DNA of 30,608 bases, from positions 1 to 30,608 of the IMG/VR virus record IMGVR_UViG_3300048113_000120; one strand, given 5' to 3'. The DNA comes from a virus. The notes beneath the pieces were generated by a model. The model searched no databases and was not told the DNA's origin. It saw only the letters and a program-made list of their open reading frames with translations. The translations under genes and the position numbers were made by a program. Positions 7,354 to 17,100 of the stretch are shown piece by piece; the first letter of the stretch is position 1, and every line of letters begins with the position of its first letter.

Positions 7354-8749
7354 CCAAAAACTAAATATCACGATCAAGGCTTTTGACAATACCAAGAAAG
7401 CCTTTCGCACTGCTACCGCAGGACTTAAGAAAGTAGGTGGCGCAGTCGCTAGCACTAAGACAGCCATTGTTGGTCTAGTTGGTGCGGCAGGTTTTGGTGC
7501 GCTGATTTCAAGTAGCCTTAGAGCAGGCGACAGCCTAGCTAAAACAGCATCTAAGATTGGCGTTACAACAGAGGCACTATCTGGTCTAAGGTACGCGGCA
7601 GAACTTACAGGCGTTTCATCTGAAACAATGGACATGGCTTTACAGCGTTTTACCCGTAGAGCAAGTGAGGCGGCACTAGGCACAGGCGAGGCTGTTAATG
7701 CGCTAAAAGAATTAAACCTAGATGCTGAATCCTTAGTAAAGCTACCCTTAGATAAACAGATGGGGCTAGTCGCAGATGCTATGGCGGGTGTAGGTACGCA
7801 GTCAGATCGTGTTCGATTAGCAATGAAGCTGTTTGACTCTGAGGGTGTTGCTCTTGTTAACACCTTAGCAGGCGGTTCTGTCGCCCTCGAAACTATGGCA
7901 GAAGAAGCAGACGCTCTAGGAATCAGTTTAAGCGGTGTTGATGCTAAAGCTATAGAAGATGCTAATGATGCGTTTACTAGGGCTAAGACAGCGATTATGG
8001 GTGTTGTACAGGCTATGACTGTCGAGTTTGCACCTGTAATTGAAGACCTATCGGATAGATTTGTTCAGTTTATCAAAAGGCAAAACGAATCTGGCAATGT
8101 AGGCGAAAAGGTAGCGAGAAAACTAATAGGTGTTTTTCAATCAGCTATAAATGTATTTTTAAACTTTCAATCGTCAATAACTAGCGTGAAGTTAGAATTA
8201 ACAAAGATGGAATGGTTTGTTAAAAGCACGCTAAATGAAACCTTTAAAGCAACTATCGGCATATACAATCAGATTGTTGGTTTATTCAATGGTACACAGC
8301 TTCAAAACCCATTTGCACAGGGCGTAGCAGATACAAGACGAGAGATTGCACAGCTACAGGGTGAGTTAGCTAATCTTAGAAGTGCCGCGAACGTCAATAT
8401 GGCTGATCAGTTCTTTCCGTCTAGCGGGGGTGAGTATGTACCCTATGCACAAAGATCAAGCTATGATGGCGGTGGCTTTACTGGTCGCGGTGCTAGAGCA
8501 GGTGGCATGGATGGAAAAGGCGGTTTTCCTGCTATGCTTCACCCGAATGAAACTGTTATTGATCACACCAAAGGTCAGGGACAGGGTGTAGTAATTAATC
8601 AAACAATCAATGTGACTACTGGTGTACAATCAACAGTGAGAGCAGAGATCACTAATCTACTGCCACAAATTCAAGAAGCCTCTAAGCAAGCTGTTCTGAA
8701 CGCTAAACGCAGAGGCGGTTCATTTGCTTCACAACTAGTAGGTAGATAA
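7346..8749 (+). CDS. Tape measure protein
   Basis: 467 residues, which is short for the family. At the usual roughly 1.5 angstrom per residue this implies a tail of about 70 nm. The N-terminus has the KLNITIKAFDNTKKAFRTA start typical of tape measures, then a hydrophobic Gly/Ala segment near residues 35-55 that may insert in a membrane. A long helical section follows, and the C-terminal third contains GGGFTGRGARAGGMDGKGGFPAMLHPNETV-like sequence, the common 'GGxTGxG..ggFpAMLHPNE.Vi' signature. It sets tail length and exits first during DNA ejection. The start overlaps the end of the frameshift extension. Confidence 0.88.
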   Translation: MANQKLNITIKAFDNTKKAFRTATAGLKKVGGAVASTKTAIVGLVGAAGFGALISSSLRAGDSLAKTASKIGVTTEALSGLRYAAELTGVSSETMDMALQRFTRRASEAALGTGEAVNALKELNLDAESLVKLPLDKQMGLVADAMAGVGTQSDRVRLAMKLFDSEGVALVNTLAGGSVALETMAEEADALGISLSGVDAKAIEDANDAFTRAKTAIMGVVQAMTVEFAPVIEDLSDRFVQFIKRQNESGNVGEKVARKLIGVFQSAINVFLNFQSSITSVKLELTKMEWFVKSTLNETFKATIGIYNQIVGLFNGTQLQNPFAQGVADTRREIAQLQGELANLRSAANVNMADQFFPSSGGEYVPYAQRSSYDGGGFTGRGARAGGMDGKGGFPAMLHPNETVIDHTKGQGQGVVINQTINVTTGVQSTVRAEITNLLPQIQEASKQAVLNAKRRGGSFASQLVGR

Positions 8750-9343
8750 ATGTCAAATGATTTATTGGTTACTAATCAAAGTCTTATAGAAAGCGTGAGT
8801 TTGCGCCTTGTTTCGGCTAATGCTGTTAGTGAATCTCCATATACTTTTCAAAGGCAAGTGCAAAACTTTGGCGGTGTAAGATGGGAAGCAGATGTTTTTT
8901 TAAGACCGCTTGATGGTGATGATGCGGTTGCAGTTCAAGGATTCTTAGCATCTTTAGAGGGTAGAAAAAATCATTTCTATTTGCCCATAGTTGGTAGTGG
9001 TAATCAATACCTGTCAACTTCAATAACTGGAGCATCTGTAAATGGCACTCAAAGCGTAGGCGAACAAACATTAAATATAACAACATCATCTGCAATAGCA
9101 GGCGGTCGTACATTTTCTATAGGTAATAGGCTACACATTTGCACCAATACAGTAGGCACAGGCAATGTAACCTTAAATATTGTGCCGCCTTTGCGCCCAA
9201 GCTCTACATCTGATAACACTAGTTTGAATTTCAGCACTCCTAGAGGAATATTTAGGCTAGAGTCTGATGTTATTTCATGGGGGGTAAGTAATGACCTTAA
9301 ATATGGCTTTAGCTTTAGTTGCGTAGAGGCGATTGATGTCTAG
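8750..9343 (+). CDS. Distal/minor tail protein
   Basis: 197 residues starting right after the tape measure stop. The N-terminal part (TFQRQVQNFGGVRWEADVFLRPL, then LEGRKNHFYLPIVG) resembles small tail proteins found between the tape measure and tip genes; the C-terminal half is Thr/Ser-rich beta sequence. By position it is the distal tail or first baseplate protein. No enzymatic motif is visible. Base composition is a little more T-rich than in the head genes. The exact family is not certain. Confidence 0.6.
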   Translation: MSNDLLVTNQSLIESVSLRLVSANAVSESPYTFQRQVQNFGGVRWEADVFLRPLDGDDAVAVQGFLASLEGRKNHFYLPIVGSGNQYLSTSITGASVNGTQSVGEQTLNITTSSAIAGGRTFSIGNRLHICTNTVGTGNVTLNIVPPLRPSSTSDNTSLNFSTPRGIFRLESDVISWGVSNDLKYGFSFSCVEAIDV

Positions 9344-9923
9344 GGATATTAATGCAAGCACATTAGCACAGTTTACAAGCAATGAATTGCAGGTTTATTT
9401 TGCTGTTGAGCTAACGCTACCTAGTGCAAGCAATCCTGCACAGGATATTGTTGACAGAATGTGGACAGGCTACAGCGACAAATCAATCACTGTAAATGGT
9501 GCAAGTCAGACTTTCACAGGCATGGGCGAACTGTTAGGGATAAGTGGTACAAGTGAAACTAGCGATCTAGCGGCTAACGGCTTGCAGATTCAGATACTTG
9601 CAGACAGCACAACAATACCTGCCTTGCGTGATTTAGATTATCAAGGTAAGCCTTTAACTGTTTACTTAGGTGCTATAGACCCAAACAACGGGAACGCTTT
9701 AGAGCCTATTGTTTATTTTGAAGGGTTTAATGATAAGCTAACATTTGTGCAAGATGGCGATTCTTTATTGGTAACAATATCCGCAGAGCATAAGTTCATC
9801 AGATTGTCACAAGCCAGTAATCGAAGATATAGCGATGCAGACCAGAAACTTGATGCCCCTGCAGATAAAAGTTTCCAGTATGTTAACGCAACATCCAAAG
9901 CATTTTATACTTGGGGCGTTTAA
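9336..9923 (+). CDS. Tail tip protein (DUF2163-like)
   Basis: 195 residues from ATG 9336, overlapping the previous gene by 8 bases (a TTG one codon earlier is an alternative). The opening SRDINASTLAQFTSNELQVYFAVELTL and the later SQASNRRYSDADQKLDAPADKSFQYV near residues 160-185 resemble phage tail-tip proteins of the DUF2163 type, in which an 'RRYTxADQ' motif recurs. It sits between the distal tail protein and the J-like protein, the expected place for a baseplate hub component. The assignment is partly by synteny. Confidence 0.62.
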   Translation: MSRDINASTLAQFTSNELQVYFAVELTLPSASNPAQDIVDRMWTGYSDKSITVNGASQTFTGMGELLGISGTSETSDLAANGLQIQILADSTTIPALRDLDYQGKPLTVYLGAIDPNNGNALEPIVYFEGFNDKLTFVQDGDSLLVTISAEHKFIRLSQASNRRYSDADQKLDAPADKSFQYVNATSKAFYTWGV

Positions 9924-12328
9924 TGAGTATTTTCAAAACAAGCAATATATTTAACAGGAAGTTTAACGCTCTAGGTATTTCTGGCGCAGAAGCCAGTAAG
10001 GAAGCCTATGACTATATTATTGACTCTGTACAGGAAACAAACACAACCAGTGCCTTTGTTAAAAACACAGTTGAATCTGTAGAATTTGCACAGGAAAGCA
10101 CAGTAAGCTCAACCGCCCCAAGACGAATAGTTTATGGAACTGCTGTTGTTGGCGGCAACATTGTCTGGCGTGTATCAGAAGAGACGGGAGAAACACAGTT
10201 TGCTATAGTTTGGGCTGAGGGTTGTAACGCTGTTAATACTATTTTGTTTGATGGCATTGATGTAGCTCCTAGCGGCTCATATCCTAATGGATACTTTGGC
10301 GGCAACTTTAGGGCTGAAAGTTTTACAGGATTGACAGGCAGTCAGAATTTGACTGACTCTTTTCTGATATCTAAAAAACCATCTTACTGGGATGGGTTGC
10401 ACTATTTTTCTGGTTGCGCTTATTCTTATATATTTCTTAGATTTAACTCAACAGCATTTCCAAATGGCTTTCCATCTGTTACGGCTGAAATAGAGGGGCG
10501 CAGGATATATGACCCTAGAAAAGACTCAACATCAGGCTCAATATTATATAATCCAAGTTTGGGCGTTTCTTCACACAGATTAGCGACTTCTTCAACCTGG
10601 CAATACGATGACAATGCCGCTTTGTGCCTTTTAGATTATATGCTTGATTCTAGGCTTGGGCTTGGTGAGTCTTTTGATTCTTTTGACCAACAATCATTAA
10701 GAGATGCGATTGATATTTGCGCACAAGGTGTCACATCTGCTAGTGGGGTTAGAAAAAGATACACTTGTAATGGTTCTATATTTGCTGATAAAAGCCACAG
10801 AGAAAACATAAAGCAAATACTTAGTACAATGAATGGCAAGTTAATTTATAGCAATGGTAAGTATTATATAAAGCCATACGCCTATGAAACGCCTCACAGC
10901 CAAATTGTAGATGAAAGCATGATTGTCGGTGCTATTAACTATTCTGCAAAGCAAGGCAGGGCTGATTCATATAATAGAGTTAAAGGCAAATTTAACAGCT
11001 TGCATGACGGCTATGTGGTAACAGATTATCCAGTGCAATATAGTGGTGTGGATGCTGATGGCTTAACCTATGATGATAAAGATGGCGAAACCTTATACCT
11101 AGATTACAACCTACCGCTCACTACTCATGAAGAGGATGCACAGCGATTAGCGCGATTAATGATGCTAAGGTCGAGGATGCAAGCAACTGTCACATTCACC
11201 GCTAACATGAAAGCATTAGCGTATAAGGTTGGAGACACAATACAGTTCGGCAACGATATTTTAGGGTTTACTAGTGGGCTTGAAAAAGAATTTGAGATAA
11301 CAGACTACATAATTGCAAACGATACCGATACAGGCATAACTGTTCAGATAACTGCTAAAGAGGTAGTGCTTGCAATATATAACTGGCAAGCTAGTGATCT
11401 TCTAGATTACACCGCTAATGATGTGGTCGAGGCTTGGGATGGTCGTGTTGCGAGTGTGACAAATGTAGTTGCTAACGTGATTCAAACGCCAGAGCAAGGA
11501 TACTTTGGAGAGTATTTAGAGGTAAATTTCCAATATACTGTAACTGATCAGGTTAAGCATTTCAGAATTGATTTGAACGATGTGATTACTAATCAAACTT
11601 TAAAATCTTTAACTACTGGTTCAACTACAAACCTTTATAGCAGAGAGGCACTTGGTCTTTTAGAGACTTTTACAGTTTCAGTAGTTGCCGTTTCAATTCG
11701 CGACATAGACAGCGAGCCTGTAGCAAGCACTTTAATTCACGCTTTCACGCTACGCGACAGACAGGCAAACGAATACTATTTTCCAAGCAATAATTTAAAC
11801 CAACCAACAGAAGCACAATTCGCCGCTTATTTTGGGCAAGCCCCGCAAAGCGGAGACACAATTATAGTTTATACAACAGATTCTAATAATGCGGTAACAG
11901 ATACAAAAAAATATGTATTTTATTTAGAATTAGATGCTAGGTTTGTTGAACACAAAGTTATTGGAGACAGGTATAGTTGGTTTGGTACCTATTACCCTAC
12001 ATTTCCTGTAGATATTAGAGAGTTTTTCGTTGATCAATCGACTTTTGCTGACATAGACATTACATGGTCTATAAATGTGACTTATTATTCGTTTGCATAT
12101 AACGATACAGCTTCTGGTGCTGTAAGTCAGCCGACATTCCTGAATACAGTTGAAACCAGAGGGGGTGCAGGCTTGCAGGTCACTTCAAGTGTTGGTGATG
12201 TTTGGCCGGCAAGTTATGAAAAGATTCAAGAAAAATTTGACTATACTGTTACTGCAACGTGGCAGGGTGGCAGTTTAACATCAGGCAATAATCATGTTGA
12301 ACTTGTCCAATTAAGAAAACAACCATAG
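9923..12328 (+). CDS. Tail tip / host specificity protein (lambda J-like)
   Basis: 801 residues from ATG 9923 (TAATG overlap; a TTG 12 bases upstream is less likely). The segment APRRIVYGTAVVGGNIVW near residues 65-85 is the conserved 'PRRIVYGxxRVGG' entry of J-like tip proteins. It is followed by a WAEGCNAVNTILFDG region and a central domain with LDYMLDSRLGLGESF. A beta-rich stretch between about 500 and 620 could be fibronectin-like. J-like proteins form the central tip and usually contact the host receptor at their C-terminus. Here the C-terminus stops early and a separate downstream gene carries the sequence that normally follows. Confidence 0.82.
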   Translation: MSIFKTSNIFNRKFNALGISGAEASKEAYDYIIDSVQETNTTSAFVKNTVESVEFAQESTVSSTAPRRIVYGTAVVGGNIVWRVSEETGETQFAIVWAEGCNAVNTILFDGIDVAPSGSYPNGYFGGNFRAESFTGLTGSQNLTDSFLISKKPSYWDGLHYFSGCAYSYIFLRFNSTAFPNGFPSVTAEIEGRRIYDPRKDSTSGSILYNPSLGVSSHRLATSSTWQYDDNAALCLLDYMLDSRLGLGESFDSFDQQSLRDAIDICAQGVTSASGVRKRYTCNGSIFADKSHRENIKQILSTMNGKLIYSNGKYYIKPYAYETPHSQIVDESMIVGAINYSAKQGRADSYNRVKGKFNSLHDGYVVTDYPVQYSGVDADGLTYDDKDGETLYLDYNLPLTTHEEDAQRLARLMMLRSRMQATVTFTANMKALAYKVGDTIQFGNDILGFTSGLEKEFEITDYIIANDTDTGITVQITAKEVVLAIYNWQASDLLDYTANDVVEAWDGRVASVTNVVANVIQTPEQGYFGEYLEVNFQYTVTDQVKHFRIDLNDVITNQTLKSLTTGSTTNLYSREALGLLETFTVSVVAVSIRDIDSEPVASTLIHAFTLRDRQANEYYFPSNNLNQPTEAQFAAYFGQAPQSGDTIIVYTTDSNNAVTDTKKYVFYLELDARFVEHKVIGDRYSWFGTYYPTFPVDIREFFVDQSTFADIDITWSINVTYYSFAYNDTASGAVSQPTFLNTVETRGGAGLQVTSSVGDVWPASYEKIQEKFDYTVTATWQGGSLTSGNNHVELVQLRKQP

Positions 12329-12339
12329 GGACAAAGTAG

Positions 12340-13548
12340 ATGCCATTTTACGAAGACATTAAAACTATCTCAGGCAATTTAGTTGTAGATGGAACTATTG
12401 AGGGTAAGCACGTTAAGGCAGAGACCATCACAGCCAACAAGTTTTCTGGTGCGGTAGAAGAGGAATATCGCGCATACTCTGAAAATATAACCATGACTAG
12501 CTACAATGTGCTTTATACCTTACACGAGTTTGACCATCCTGCTACTGAATGGGATATAGCTAAAGGAAGAAGCATTGATGCTAATATTAATTATCTGCTT
12601 TATGCAGGAACAACAAGTAATAGAACAGGCAGCATAATAACTCAGGTCGAAGTGCAAGTGCCTAACTTTTGGAATCCAAATCCTATTGCAAATGCTTTTC
12701 ACTATAGCACCCCTGCACAATACTGGCAGAGAGTTTATATGGTTGGAAATCATGTTAACAAGTTTCCGTCAAACCAAGTTTTAATAGATTTAGCAAGCCC
12801 AGTTTATAAAAGTTTCAAAAACTTACGCTACCAGTATGATTTTGAATTATCTGAGCTTGTCGCCAATGGGAATTTTAATGGCACTTCTGATTGGGTGGTA
12901 CAGGATGGAACTTTAGAAGTTCCGTATTACGGAAAGCTCACAGGTATTTCTGGAAGCGCAAATAAAGCGCAGATTTCTCAGGCTGTAAGTGTAACCGCAG
13001 GGGAAAAATACAGGCTTGTTTACAATGCACCCGTAAGCTCTGATTTGTATAAAATTATTGTAAGTACAACAACCGACCCTGCTGATGAGATTGAGTATCA
13101 AGGCGGGTTAGCTTGGGGTGCAGTTATCGGTAATAATGTCAGAGAATTTATAGTAGACGTTTCCACAGTTTATATAATTGTGCAAAACTTAAATGCAGGC
13201 GATGATATATCATACTTTGATGACATATCCTTGAAACAATTAGAGCCTAGAACCTGGGTTGATCTTTCGGCTTATCCTAGCAACCCAATATCAACTTCTG
13301 CAATATTGTTTTCAGGGCTAACTACTGGCGCAACAGCAGGAACTTATGTTGTTGCAGAATCAATCACGCATGGAATATCAAACAATGGCAGTTATAGTTT
13401 TTATACAACTGTTCCAGTAAGTGCGTATTTAGGCAGATTTCACAGAGACATGAAATGCAGAATTAGAGCGAAGCATCAAGTTGGTGCGGCTCAATATGTA
13501 AAAATGCAACAAATGGAAATTAATTTACATAGTAGAATTGTGGGGTAG
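12340..13548 (+). CDS. Second tail tip protein with carbohydrate-binding-like domain
   Basis: 402 residues. The first 40 residues (IKTISGNLVVDGTIEGKHVKAETITANKFSG as a motif region) match the 'GTIxGxHIxAxTITAxkl' sequence normally found late in J proteins, before a receptor-binding tail. Residues about 170-305 begin LVANGNFNGTSDWVVQDGTL and end with FDDISLKQLE, the outline of a CBM4/9-like jelly roll that often binds sugars. The C-terminal part is beta-rich and unassigned. I infer a receptor-binding subunit attached to the J-like tip. It is T-rich compared with the head genes, consistent with host-range exchange. Confidence 0.68.
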   Translation: MPFYEDIKTISGNLVVDGTIEGKHVKAETITANKFSGAVEEEYRAYSENITMTSYNVLYTLHEFDHPATEWDIAKGRSIDANINYLLYAGTTSNRTGSIITQVEVQVPNFWNPNPIANAFHYSTPAQYWQRVYMVGNHVNKFPSNQVLIDLASPVYKSFKNLRYQYDFELSELVANGNFNGTSDWVVQDGTLEVPYYGKLTGISGSANKAQISQAVSVTAGEKYRLVYNAPVSSDLYKIIVSTTTDPADEIEYQGGLAWGAVIGNNVREFIVDVSTVYIIVQNLNAGDDISYFDDISLKQLEPRTWVDLSAYPSNPISTSAILFSGLTTGATAGTYVVAESITHGISNNGSYSFYTTVPVSAYLGRFHRDMKCRIRAKHQVGAAQYVKMQQMEINLHSRIVG

Positions 13549-13550
13549 TT

Positions 13551-13766
13551 ATGATAGTTCTAGGGTATAATTTATTAAATACAGAAAATGAAGAAATAAC
13601 TGCAACGATACAGGGAGAATACGAAATTCTTACTGAAGGGCAAGATGCGTTTCTTCAAATGATCGAAGATTTAAAAGACAATGAAAATGTAAAACAGTTT
13701 TTTTGGGGTATAAGATTAAGTCCTGATGAGTATCAGATAACTGCTTACAGAGATAACGAGGTTTAA
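13551..13766 (+). CDS. Small acidic protein of unknown function
   Basis: 71 residues, acidic, no membrane segment. It has a short strand start (MIVLGYNLLN), a middle with ITATIQGEYEILTEGQDAFLQMIEDLKD and a strand-rich end. It begins two bases after the tip gene and one base separates its stop from the next start, so it is co-expressed with the fibre genes. A small fibre-assembly helper would fit the location, but nothing in the sequence proves it. Confidence 0.6.
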   Translation: MIVLGYNLLNTENEEITATIQGEYEILTEGQDAFLQMIEDLKDNENVKQFFWGIRLSPDEYQITAYRDNEV

Positions 13767-13767
13767 A

Positions 13768-14106
13768 ATGAGCGCGGCAAAGTATAATTTAACGATAGAT
13801 CAAGGCTCTGATTTTAGCCTTACGCTAAACGTCAAAGAAGATGGCGTTAATAAGAACCTAAATGGATGGAATGCCAGAGGCAGTATCAGAGAAACACTAG
13901 AGGGCGCAGAGGTTGATGCTTTTGATTTCACTGACTCTACTTTTGATAGCGCAGGTAATCTTGTAATGAAACTATCTCACAATGAGACGACCCTGATTAA
14001 TGCAGGTAATTATTATTACGATGTTGAAATATTTAATACATCTGATGATAAGGCGACTAGAATTATACAGGGCAAAATCACTGTAACAAGACAGGTGACT
14101 AGATAA
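13768..14106 (+). CDS. Baseplate/fibre attachment protein (Ig-like, BppU-like N-domain)
   Basis: 112 residues. The pattern 'YNLTIDQGSDFSLTLNVKEDG' followed by a WNARGSIRE strand and ending with ATRIIQGKITVTRQV is a compact all-beta fold seen at the N-terminus of baseplate upper proteins and in small cyanophage virion proteins. The start has ACGAGG upstream. Its stop overlaps the start of the giant fibre gene (TAATG), so the two are translationally coupled. It probably forms the collar through which the fibre attaches. Function is inferred from fold resemblance and neighbours. Confidence 0.55.
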   Translation: MSAAKYNLTIDQGSDFSLTLNVKEDGVNKNLNGWNARGSIRETLEGAEVDAFDFTDSTFDSAGNLVMKLSHNETTLINAGNYYYDVEIFNTSDDKATRIIQGKITVTRQVTR

Positions 14107-17100
14107 TGATTTTAACAGTAACAGTAATTGACTCAACAGGCATAACGCTATCTGGCGACCAAACTGAAATCTCAGTAGTTAACCCCGCAACTAGTGTCAC
14201 TTACAATCCTGTTGCACCATTCACTGCTACAGATGTGCAAAATGCTCTGCCGCAAGCGCATAAAATGATCGGTGAGCAGTCTAATAATTACTCTGTTACT
14301 TTAGATTATGGCAATGAGTTTGAAATTTCTAACGGCTCTGATTTTGCTAGACTTAATGCTTTGGGAAGTTTTTCGGGATTTTTTGCAAATCTTGAATCCT
14401 CTGACAAAATAGCCTTTATTACTGACGGCAATTTGAATGCCTTGCTTAATAATAGTGGCTCAACCTTTTATGACAAGTTAGAGGCTGAGGGTTCTGGTTC
14501 TATTGTTGATGGAATAATCCAAACCAACAACACAAGCGGAAATACTAGGCATCATTTGCAGATGAGAAACTCTGGTAGCTCTAAAGGTTTTTTAGGTACA
14601 ACTAGCTCACAAGTTTTTCTAGGTAGAGCTAGTGGCTCTGTCTCATTTGATTTTACTTTTTTTGGCGGCAGTTTTTCACCATCTAATCAATATGGCGACA
14701 CTAAAGATGGTGTTATAAACTTAGGTAAGACTAACTCTAGGTTTAAGGACTTATACTTATCAGATAATCTCTACGCTGATGGCGTATCTTTTGAAGATGC
14801 TAATATTACATTTACTACAGACCAGTTTACTGTTGATAACGCAAGCAACAACAACCTGATTTCTACAACCAGTCAGAGCGTAAATTTAAAATACGATGGT
14901 ATTCAAAGGTTAGCGACAACAAATTCTGGCGTTAGTATTACTGGTAGCTTAGATGCAACAACTGGCAATATATCAAACTTAAACACAAGCGGTACAGTAT
15001 CAGCAGGAAATGTTGTAGTTTCTGGCAGTGTGTCTGTTGACGGCACTGTAGATGGTCGAGACCTTTCAGTAGATGGCGGCAAATTAGATAACATTGAAAG
15101 CAATGCTACAGCAGATCAGACAGATGCGGAAATTAGAGCCGCAGTGGATGCCGCAACAGATTCAAATGTTTACACCGATGCAGAAAAAACTAAACTAACT
15201 AGCATTGAGACAGGCGCAACAGCAGATCAAACTGATGCAGAGATTCGTTCGGCTGTAGCCAGTGCAACAGACTCAAACGTATTTACTGACTCTGAAAAAA
15301 CAAAACTTAGTGGGGCGGCTGAGTTAGATTCATCTCCTACCTTCACTGGAACTGTATCATCCACAGGTCTAGCAGTAGACACAGATACGCTTTATGTAGA
15401 CGAAGCAAACGATCGGGTAGGTATTAACACATCATCGCCAGATTACAATCTAGTTGTTGCCGACACTGGCACATCAACAGTACAGATCAAAGCAGGAAAT
15501 GCTAATTATAGTCAGCTTAACTTTGGCGATACAGATGACAATGATATTGGTCAGATAGCATACATTCACGACTCTAATGAGATGCGATTTACTTCAAATA
15601 ATTCGCAGGCAATGGTTATCGACTCATCAGGTAAAGTAGGTATAGGAACTAGTAGTCCTAGTCATCAGCTATTGGTACAGCGTTCCGATGACACGTTAGG
15701 TAATGCTGTTATAGGTTTTCAACCTCAATACGAAAGCGGTGGCGGTTCTTATATACGTTGGGGTGGCTCTTCTGTAGCAGGTGGTATTTTGCGGTTTTTA
15801 GGTGTTAATAACAATGAACGTATGCGTATCGACTCATCAGGCAGAGTGGGTATAGGTACTACTAGTCCTAGCTCTCCTTTGACTGTAGCTACATCTACTT
15901 CTAGTTGGACTACCCATTTATACAACAACGCACCGTCAGGCTCTAAGTCTGGCTTATTATTAGATGCGGGTTCAACCGTATCAGATTATGCAATGTACGT
16001 TCGCAACGCAGCTACTAACGCTGATTTCTTTACTATTAGAGGAGATGGCAACGTAGGTATTGGTACTACTAGTCCTGCCGCTAAACTTCATGTGCAGTCA
16101 GGTAGTGAAGCAATTAGAGTCAACACCGCTAACGAAAATACCTATATGTCGTTTGGTGGCACTCGTGCTATGTTTGGTTATGCGCGTATTGACGCTACTG
16201 ATGTGACTTGTATTCAGGGTAGCACAGGTAAAGGTATTGTTTTTTGCACAGATAACTCTGCGTTCGGTTCTGGCGAAAAAGCGCGTATCACCGCATCAGG
16301 TAACGTAGGTATAGGCACTGATAGTCCCGCACAAAAGACACATCTTAGTGGTGCAGGTACACAATACTTACGAGTTGAAAATACATTAAACTCAGTTGTG
16401 ACTGATTTCGGAACAACCAGCACAGGTTCTACAATTATCAATCGTAGCGCACATCCAATGTCGTTTTTCACAAACTCTACAGAACGTATGCGTATCGACT
16501 CAGTAGGCAACGTAGGTATAGGTACTACTAGTCCTGACCAGAAATTAGAAGTAGACGGTGGAATAAAAGTTACAAATAACTTTACAGGAGAAACATCCGC
16601 TAATTCTGGTTATTTTGATTTTGTTCCTGCAACATCTACAGCAAGAATCACAACTAAAGGCACTGACGGCTCAACATTAGGTAAGTTTGAAATATTACAA
16701 CAAGCATCTGATGGTAGTCCAAATGCAACACCATTCACTATAGATGCTAATAGCAACGTAGGTATAGGTACTACTAGTCCTGATGTTAAGTTAGATGTAA
16801 CAGAAGCATACGATACAGTAGCTAATGTTTTATCTAACGGTTCTTATGCGGCTAAGTTTAGCTCGTCAGGCTCAGGTAACGCAGGAAGAGCGCAAGGTAT
16901 CCTTTTATCAGGGCAAAATGGAAATATTAGAGGTGTTGCTTTGTTGGCTGAAGCAAAAAACACTGGCAATGCACATGACTTTGTTATAGCTACAAGTGCG
17001 GCTACTTCTACACCTACAGAACGCATGCGCATAACCTCATCAGGCAATGTAGGTATAGGTACTACAACAGTAGGTCAGTTTGCTTCTACAAATGTTGGCT

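Noticed and set aside
7333-7863. 176-codon open frame on the minus strand inside the tape measure gene.
   Set aside because: Shadow of the Ala-rich plus-strand tape measure; no start signal and no neighbouring minus-strand gene.
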